From a virus, in the IMG/VR virus record IMGVR_UViG_3300020371_000005, positions 1-64,000 of that record: a stretch of 64,000 nucleotides of DNA. The stretch is one strand, 5' to 3'. Shown piece by piece: positions 57,132-62,190 of the stretch. Positions within the stretch are counted from its first letter, which is position 1, and each line of letters opens with the position of its first letter. Made by a program: the position numbers and the translations under genes. The notes under the pieces were generated by a model. The model saw nothing but the letters and a program-made list of their open reading frames with translations, made no database searches and was not told the DNA's origin.

Positions 57132-57455
57132 ATGCGTAAGATCGAAACCCAAATGAATGCCGCTCTCGCTAACAGCAAGAACTGGCAATCTGGCAACACT
57201 TCTGTTCACTACAACGAAGAAAACAACACCTCTGTTGTTCGTCTTCACGGTAACAAAATTGCCGTCTTGGGTGATGACTACCTTGAGATCTTTGATGGCG
57301 GTTGGCAAACAACTACCACCAAATCTCGTCTCAATGCTATCATCAACTGCTTCTGCAATGGCGTCACTGATGGTGTCTTTCAGAAGAATTATGAGTGGTT
57401 CGTTCGTGACAACAATGTCGTGAAAGAATTCACCAACGGTTACATCTTTGCCTGA
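57132..57455 (+). CDS. Small protein with early-type leader, unknown
   Basis: 107 residues from MRKIETQMNAALANSKNWQS, then VRLHGNKIAVLGDDYLEIFD, LNAIINCFCNGVTDGVFQ. The ATG at 57132 was chosen because the frame upstream runs through the repeat region. Beta-rich then helical. Function unknown. Confidence 0.6.
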   Translation: MRKIETQMNAALANSKNWQSGNTSVHYNEENNTSVVRLHGNKIAVLGDDYLEIFDGGWQTTTTKSRLNAIINCFCNGVTDGVFQKNYEWFVRDNNVVKEFTNGYIFA

Positions 57456-57535
57456 TTTCTTCAGAGGGTCTATGTAATTGTATCTCCACCCGCGAGATCT
57501 CCCCTCTCTCTTTTTTCCTCATCTCACTATCACAA

Positions 57536-57667
57536 ATGCGCCTCGCACTTACTGCCATTGTTGTTCTCCTCGGTGCTAATCTTGTTGTCGATTTACTTGA
57601 CAGCAATCTGTCTGACGTTATCAACAATCGCCGTGAAACTATTGAGCGCCAGATCAATCAATTATGA
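57536..57667 (+). CDS. Very small membrane-anchored protein
   Basis: 43 residues, MRLALTAIVVLLGANLVVDL, then NLSDVINNRRETIERQINQL. One short hydrophobic helix near the start with a charged helix behind. The 57456-57535 gap holds no gene I can support. Function unknown. Confidence 0.5.
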   Translation: MRLALTAIVVLLGANLVVDLLDSNLSDVINNRRETIERQINQL

Positions 57668-57680
57668 TTGACAATTAACT

Positions 57681-57687
57681 CTAAATA
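57681..57687 (+). promoter_or_regulatory. Late-promoter-like CTAAATA
   Basis: CTAAATA 63 bases before the gene at 57744. It lies just before a terminator-like stem, so its link to that gene is uncertain. Confidence 0.35.
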
Positions 57688-57698
57688 AGTTACACTTA

Positions 57699-57723
57699 GG
57701 GGATCAAATTGATCTCCTTTTTT
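57699..57723 (+). terminator. Rho-independent terminator
   Basis: GGGGATCA (57699-57706) pairing with TGATCTCC (57710-57717; one G-T pair), then six T. Confidence 0.65.
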
Positions 57724-57743
57724 ATTGTCGTTATTGCTCCATT

Positions 57744-58388
57744 ATGCCTAACTTATCGGACAATTTTGAGTCGATTGCAACAACTAACGTCTACGGCGTG
57801 TTTCTAACACCTATTGGCGTATATCGTAATCCAGACCATAAAGAACATAAACAAATAATTCTTGACTATATTCGGTCAATGAATCCCGAAGATGTGAACG
57901 TCTCGCCCCGTTCAGATATTAACACTGGTATCAAGCAATTAGGCGGGATGAATATACTAATGACCCCAGAGTTAGCACCAATCAGAGAGACCATCTCTAA
58001 GGCGATTCTAGAGGTCAATGACGGAGGATTAGCATACGATATGAAACAACCAGTCCTCACAGATTCTGTTCTTGAGTTAGCAGATAAGGGATCATTCTAC
58101 GCGCCCCACGAATACTCCAACACCGTCTATAGTGGCGTCTATTATGTTAATTTTGACCACGATCAACATAGTCAACTAAAGTGGAAAAGATGCATCGGTT
58201 CGCCTTTCTATCCGATCGTACAAATGCCACAAACTAAGATCACTCCTTTCAATCAGTTAGATACACAAATTCCCACAGAAGAGGGAGACATTGTTATCTT
58301 CCCCTCTAATCTTTCCCACGGGTATGAATCAAACACTCACGGGAATAGAATTACTTTGTCCTTTAATGTTGCCCCTTGGTCAGAATGA
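57744..58388 (+). CDS. TIGR02466-type protein with altered iron site
   Basis: 214 residues. Same fold as the copies at 8419 and 9009 (FLTPIGVYRN opening; APHEYSNTVYSGVYYVNFD; IVIFPSNLSHGYESN), with H122, H192 and R202. But the second residue of the HxH/HxD pair is Tyr124, so the iron site is incomplete by comparison. It may be inactive or use a different ligand. Confidence 0.75.
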   Translation: MPNLSDNFESIATTNVYGVFLTPIGVYRNPDHKEHKQIILDYIRSMNPEDVNVSPRSDINTGIKQLGGMNILMTPELAPIRETISKAILEVNDGGLAYDMKQPVLTDSVLELADKGSFYAPHEYSNTVYSGVYYVNFDHDQHSQLKWKRCIGSPFYPIVQMPQTKITPFNQLDTQIPTEEGDIVIFPSNLSHGYESNTHGNRITLSFNVAPWSE

Positions 58389-58720
58389 ATCCATTTACTA
58401 AAATCAACGAAAATACCTACCAAGATATGGCAGGAGTGTTATACAAACCTATCCCACAATACGAAGATTATTTTGTATCAAGTGATGGAGAGATCTATTC
58501 AACTAAGTGGGGTAAATGGAAACGCCTTAAAGTTCATCTAAATGAAAACGGTTATAGAAGAGTAACCCTCAGACAAGAGGGGCGGACAGTAGTAAGAAGA
58601 TGCGCTAGATTGACCGCTCTTGCTTTTCATCCTGCGGAGTCTAATCATACCAACGTTTTTCACATCGACGGAGACAAAGTGAACGACCATTATACTAACT
58701 TAAGATGGGGAACAGAGTGA
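58385..58720 (+). CDS. HNH endonuclease with NUMOD4-type domain
   Basis: 111 residues from MNPFTKINENTYQDMAGVLY. The first part (KPIPQYEDYFVSSDGEIYST) is a NUMOD4-like DNA-binding unit. The second part (TNVFHIDGDKVNDHYTNLRW) is an HNH-type nuclease with H..D..N..N ligands. A freestanding homing endonuclease, not inside an intron. Such genes move by cutting related genomes. It overlaps the preceding oxygenase-like gene. Confidence 0.85.
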   Translation: MNPFTKINENTYQDMAGVLYKPIPQYEDYFVSSDGEIYSTKWGKWKRLKVHLNENGYRRVTLRQEGRTVVRRCARLTALAFHPAESNHTNVFHIDGDKVNDHYTNLRWGTE

Positions 58721-58723
58721 TAG

Positions 58724-58768
58724 TTTTCCACAATGTTTTCCACAAAAGGTATCAATCTCTGTGGAAAA
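58724..58768 (+). promoter_or_regulatory. Cluster of three DnaA-type boxes TTTTCCACA
   Basis: TTTTCCACA at 58724-58732 and 58736-58744 (both forward) and TGTGGAAAA at 58760-58768 (reverse). TTTTCCACA is, from memory, the reported DnaA-box consensus of cyanobacteria. Boxes 2 and 3 form an inverted pair with a 15-base spacer, and an AT-rich stretch follows (to about 58812). Confidence 0.55.
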
Positions 58769-58814
58769 TAAATGGTTAAATAAATATACTCTCGAATTTT
58801 ATCTTTCGCCTTAA

Positions 58815-58937
58815 ATGTACGGAACTGATGTGACCTTAGACTCTACTCTATCGCGAGACAGTTGTCAACACTTAGAGGACGAAGAGAAATTCACACAAAC
58901 TATTGACATTTTCGGAGGTTTTCCTTATAGTTCCTAA
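58815..58937 (+). CDS. Very small protein, unknown
   Basis: 40 residues, MYGTDVTLDSTLSRDSCQHL, EDEEKFTQTIDIFGGFPYSS. It overlaps the promoter at 58903 on the same strand; may be a chance open frame or a leader gene. Confidence 0.35.
   Translation: MYGTDVTLDSTLSRDSCQHLEDEEKFTQTIDIFGGFPYSS
58903..58931 (+). promoter_or_regulatory. Sigma70-type promoter
   Basis: TTGACA (58903-58908), 17-base spacer, TATAGT (58926-58931). Nearly consensus; drives the gene at 58973. Confidence 0.75.
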
Positions 58938-58972
58938 GTAGTCCAGTTCTGCACATTATTGCCGACAATCTG

Positions 58973-59167
58973 ATGGGTCGCACTTACAAACGCAACGACA
59001 CGTATAGGTCAAATAGACCGAAATCTTTGAGGGAAAAACGATCAACAAGAACCCGCACTAAGTATGATCAATTCAATGACACATACAAGGGTGAACAACA
59101 CAATCGAACAAACAGTAAGCAACAACTAGACAACAATGATTTCGACGGAGATGTATTCAATGGTTGA
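58973..59167 (+). CDS. Small very basic protein, unknown
   Basis: 64 residues, MGRTYKRNDTYRSNRPKSLR, EKRSTRTRTKYDQFNDTYKG, then Asn/Gln-rich. Strongly basic, so it may bind nucleic acid or host polymerase. First gene after the 58903 promoter. I recall similar proteins in cyanophages. Confidence 0.6.
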   Translation: MGRTYKRNDTYRSNRPKSLREKRSTRTRTKYDQFNDTYKGEQHNRTNSKQQLDNNDFDGDVFNG

Positions 59168-59306
59168 CCCTAATGAGTATCAACAACTAGACAACGATTG
59201 GATAGATGAATTCCTCGAAGATGATTCGGATGATGTCTTTGAAGATCTCGAATTTGATGATCAATCAGGGGGAGATATTGACATCGATTACACTACACAA
59301 GAATGA
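59160..59306 (+). CDS. Small very acidic protein, unknown
   Basis: 48 residues, MVDPNEYQQLDNDWIDEFLE, DDSDDVFEDLEFDDQSG. Strongly acidic; it overlaps the basic gene before it. The pair basic/acidic is striking but may be unrelated. Confidence 0.5.
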   Translation: MVDPNEYQQLDNDWIDEFLEDDSDDVFEDLEFDDQSGGDIDIDYTTQE

Positions 59307-59491
59307 AACGATTTGAGTTCTTATGTGAACTAATGGAGGCACAATCTCTGCCTCCTTCGGAGTTAGTGGAATGGGCACAATTTGTGCTTGACACTGAAAT
59401 CGAACCGTGGTACACTAAGTATCATAAACTATTGAATTATTGCGTCTCGGAGGGTATGTGCTACCACGTGCAATCCTCCGAGGGTTATTGA
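59303..59491 (+). CDS. Small helical protein, unknown
   Basis: 62 residues, MKRFEFLCELMEAQSLPPSE, LVEWAQFVLDTEIEPWYTKY, HKLLNYCVSEGMCYHVQ. Starts at the stop overlap. Function unknown. Confidence 0.55.
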   Translation: MKRFEFLCELMEAQSLPPSELVEWAQFVLDTEIEPWYTKYHKLLNYCVSEGMCYHVQSSEGY

Positions 59492-59570
59492 CATTTTTCG
59501 CATATTAAAAAGGGACCCGCTCTGCAACCTACAACAGTATAGGGTCGCATATATTATCGAAAACGCATTT

Positions 59571-59584
59571 ATGGGTCCCCCCAT
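59571..59584 (+). terminator. Weak hairpin, possible terminator
   Basis: ATGGG (59571-59575), loop TCCC, CCCAT (59580-59584), followed after a short gap by seven T (59593-59599). The stem is short and the T-run is displaced. The 59492-59609 gap holds no gene I can support. Confidence 0.35.
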
Positions 59585-59609
59585 ATACAAAATTTTTTTC
59601 TGGTAAAAA

Positions 59610-60035
59610 ATGACCAAAAGAGTCCGTCTAGCATTTGAGGAAGAGTATTCTGAGTTCCTCGGAAGGGAGTGGGGAGGACAACGAGGAGGTGGGTGTTTCC
59701 GCCTGCTGTATGACGTTGGAATCGCTCTGGGCATCCACGAGTGTAAGGAAGACTATTCATTCAACCACCGAGCGTTCCTGAGGGACCTCTGGGAGGACGA
59801 AGGATGGGAGGTGTTCAGGGAATCAGAGATGGGTGAGCAGTTCGACCTCGGAGATTTGAAAAAATATGATGTGTTGCTGATGAACCTCGGCAGCAATCGG
59901 TTGAATCACGGGGCACTGTACCTAGGAGATGGTTACATCTTACATCACAAAGCATTTGATATTAGTCGCGTGGAAAAAGTTCAAACATACATAGCTTCAA
60001 CAATGTATGTTATTAGGAAACGGGATGTCTCGTAG
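59610..60035 (+). CDS. NlpC/P60-type cell-wall peptidase
   Basis: 141 residues. GGGCFRLLYDVGIALGI with C29, KKYDVLLMNLGS, NHGALYLGDG with H100, and ILHHKAF (H112). Fits phage NlpC/P60 proteins that cut peptide cross-links. Stand-alone here, so it may act in lysis, entry or tail assembly. The opening GREWGGQRGG is unlike the usual catalytic neighbourhood, but the Cys-His pair is in place. Confidence 0.78.
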   Translation: MTKRVRLAFEEEYSEFLGREWGGQRGGGCFRLLYDVGIALGIHECKEDYSFNHRAFLRDLWEDEGWEVFRESEMGEQFDLGDLKKYDVLLMNLGSNRLNHGALYLGDGYILHHKAFDISRVEKVQTYIASTMYVIRKRDVS

Positions 60036-60186
60036 ATTTATTCTTACGATTGACGAAGATGACCACGGCGATCTCTTTGTCACACTACCCGATGAGTTAA
60101 CAGAAGAACTTGGATGGCTCATTGGGGATACACTACAATACCAAGTCGATGATGAAACCCTTGTTGTGACTAAACTGGATGAATAA
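60025..60186 (+). CDS. AbrB/MazE-like small protein
   Basis: 53 residues, MSRRFILTIDEDDHGDLFVT, LPDELTEELGWLIGDTLQYQ, then DETLVVTKLDE. The GW-x-GDTL turn is the swapped-hairpin AbrB/MazE pattern. Could be a transcription factor or an antitoxin; no toxin is adjacent. It overlaps the peptidase gene by 11 bases. Confidence 0.6.
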   Translation: MSRRFILTIDEDDHGDLFVTLPDELTEELGWLIGDTLQYQVDDETLVVTKLDE

Positions 60187-60349
60187 ACTGACATTAGACC
60201 AGAAGAAACTGATCTTTGATGCTGTTCGTTACTATCAGATGAATGCGATTGGACCTTTTAAGGAAAGACGCTATAATGAATGCGACAAGATTCTACAGCA
60301 ACTTGAATCCTCCAGGAACTTTTATGAAAAAGGCGAGTGCGACATCTAA
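60179..60349 (+). CDS. Small helical protein, unknown
   Basis: 56 residues, MNKLTLDQKKLIFDAVRYYQ, MNAIGPFKERRYNECDKILQ, then SSRNFYEKGECDI. A type I recall from other cyanophages. Overlaps both neighbours. Confidence 0.6.
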   Translation: MNKLTLDQKKLIFDAVRYYQMNAIGPFKERRYNECDKILQQLESSRNFYEKGECDI

Positions 60350-60530
60350 GTGGGAGATCTCTCTCACTGATGAGGAGCGTAAACTTATCTGCAACTCAGG
60401 TAAGTGGGCTCTTATCTACAAGGCAGATGTTTGTGGTGGCAAGGAGTTAGAGAAAGTACAAGCATTATGGCGTTCTATTCGTGAAAAACTAGGAGAGTAT
60501 GATGACAGTCCCTTCGTTGGAGGTAATTGA
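60324..60530 (+). CDS. Small protein, unknown
   Basis: 68 residues from MKKASATSKWEISLTDEERK, then LICNSGKWALIYKADVCGGK, EKVQALWRSIREKLGEYDD. An earlier start at 60276 is possible. AGGA precedes the ATG. It overlaps the oxygenase start. Confidence 0.5.
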   Translation: MKKASATSKWEISLTDEERKLICNSGKWALIYKADVCGGKELEKVQALWRSIREKLGEYDDSPFVGGN

Positions 60531-61050
60531 CAATTTCTTGCCTGAAGATTTGTTCTACAAGATGCAAGAACAGATCTGTGGAGATCAATGTTTTCCTTGG
60601 TATCTGAATCACGCGAAGGTGATGCACGTTGCTCGTGCATTTGATCCAGAACTACAAGCGAAGGAATTATACAACTGGCAAATGGTGCATAAGTTCTATG
60701 AGTTAGGTAGACCACAATCCCAGGAGTGGGAATACATCTTACCTCTCATTAACTACTTGCGACCTCGTGCCTTAATACGGATCAAAGCAAATTTGAACCA
60801 TCACACAGATAGTATGATAGAGTATGACTATCACACAGACTGTGGAGAGTATGGTATGAACGACTTTGAGGGGGCAACCACTGCGGTGTTCTATCTGAAT
60901 ACCTGCGATGGTTATACCTTCTTCAAGGACGGTACGAAGGTGAACTCGGTAGAGAACCGACTTGTTCGTTTCCCTGTTGATACACCACACGCTGGCACAT
61001 CTACAACTGACCAGAAGTTTCGTTTTGTCCTAAATTTGAATTATTTCTGA
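60499..61050 (+). CDS. 2OG-Fe(II) oxygenase-like protein
   Basis: 183 residues (60502 is also a possible start). Iron site H112-x-D114 (YDYHTDCGEYG) and H164 (DTPHAGTSTTDQKF), with R175 (RFVLNLNYF). VFYLNTCDGYTFF strand as in the copies at 45089 and 47716. Lies away from the halogenase cluster. The 61051-61126 gap before the next gene holds no gene I can support. Confidence 0.85.
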   Translation: MMTVPSLEVIDNFLPEDLFYKMQEQICGDQCFPWYLNHAKVMHVARAFDPELQAKELYNWQMVHKFYELGRPQSQEWEYILPLINYLRPRALIRIKANLNHHTDSMIEYDYHTDCGEYGMNDFEGATTAVFYLNTCDGYTFFKDGTKVNSVENRLVRFPVDTPHAGTSTTDQKFRFVLNLNYF

Positions 61051-61126
61051 TATATAAGGGGAAGTAAAACGGTTCTAGGGGCACCCCCCGCGAGCGTTTT
61101 CCCTATACTAATACATTAAACATACT

Positions 61127-61939
61127 ATGACATTTGGCACAAACTTCGATCCAGACTACGATTACAATCCAAACTTCATACAACCAAAAGGCACTAGACA
61201 AAACACTGAACTAAAAGATATACTCGATATAGCATATACAGTACCAGGAGAGCTAGTTACGTCCCTACCTGGGGAGAAGTGGAAACTAGCGCGTGTAGTA
61301 GAATACGGTAAGGAGATTATCCTACCGTGGTATCACGTCAGTAACTTAGGGCGTGTGATTAGTCATATCCGCCATAACCGTACGCCATTGTATCGTTCGG
61401 GTAATCGGTGGGGTTATGACGAGAACCGTGTCTGTAACGGTAAGATGAAGAAGTTCGGTTCACCTAATAAAGGGAAGAACGCAGCAGTTGAAGACTATCA
61501 CTGGAAACTCTTCCTGAAGGTAGTGCACTGGGGTTTACTGGAACCAATCTGGTTGGATGAGGCAAAGACTAAACAGTCTCCTTCATCTGAAAGACAAGAG
61601 AAGGACCTACCTATCCATAGACTTGTCATTGACACCTGGGCACCCATCTATGAGGTGGATCCTGATGTTCCTGCAGAGATGCTAGAAGCAATGAGATGGC
61701 ACTCTATGCCTAAGGAAGGCAAACTGTGGATGAACCCTATGTTTGAAGTCGATCATAGTGGTGAAGAACAGAACTCACTTGACAATAGAGTATTCAAACT
61801 TCGTCGCACTACTGGGGGCGATAACAACCGTGCGGCATTGATTGCACGTGGAGGTAGTCACGGTAATCCTATTCAGGCACGTGTCACGACTTCAAAACCC
61901 AAAGAAACCCCAACCCTCGAAACCTTTTTTGTAAAATGA
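61127..61939 (+). CDS. HNH-type endonuclease-like protein
   Basis: 270 residues. A NUMOD-like unit (WYHVSNLGRVISHIRHNRTP) precedes an HNH-like part: IHRLVIDTWAPIYEVD, FEVDHSGEEQNSLDNRVFKL, and RRTTGGDNNRAALIARGG, with D-H and N residues in the expected order. The N-terminal 50 residues are unique. A second freestanding homing-type nuclease, less certain than the one at 58385. Confidence 0.7.
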   Translation: MTFGTNFDPDYDYNPNFIQPKGTRQNTELKDILDIAYTVPGELVTSLPGEKWKLARVVEYGKEIILPWYHVSNLGRVISHIRHNRTPLYRSGNRWGYDENRVCNGKMKKFGSPNKGKNAAVEDYHWKLFLKVVHWGLLEPIWLDEAKTKQSPSSERQEKDLPIHRLVIDTWAPIYEVDPDVPAEMLEAMRWHSMPKEGKLWMNPMFEVDHSGEEQNSLDNRVFKLRRTTGGDNNRAALIARGGSHGNPIQARVTTSKPKETPTLETFFVK

Positions 61940-62190
61940 CCCAAACACCACCTGCTGTTCCAGAGTTTGAATCCTATGAGGAGGAGATTGAATGGAGATT
62001 TGGCAAGATCGCTGAGAGCATCAAGACTCTCGCGGAACGTAGTCAATCGACAGAAGCGTTCCTCCAGAGGGGTGCTGATATGATTCAGTACAAGATCCCA
62101 GGTCACACTGAGTATTCAAACCTACGTCAGATCTTTGACGATCTCTATTCCAGAATAAATACACTGGAAGAGAAACTTAACAGTGACTAA
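61936..62190 (+). CDS. Small coiled-coil protein, unknown
   Basis: 84 residues, MTQTPPAVPEFESYEEEIEW, RFGKIAESIKTLAERSQSTE, NLRQIFDDLYSRINTLEEKL. Heptad-like helices. It overlaps both neighbours by 1-4 bases. Its link to the large protein that follows suggests a chaperone or attachment role; inferred only. Confidence 0.55.
   Translation: MTQTPPAVPEFESYEEEIEWRFGKIAESIKTLAERSQSTEAFLQRGADMIQYKIPGHTEYSNLRQIFDDLYSRINTLEEKLNSD

Noticed and set aside
58815-58937. 40-residue open frame as a firm gene
   Set aside because: Kept only at low confidence because it overlaps a strong promoter and lacks a clear ribosome site or family.
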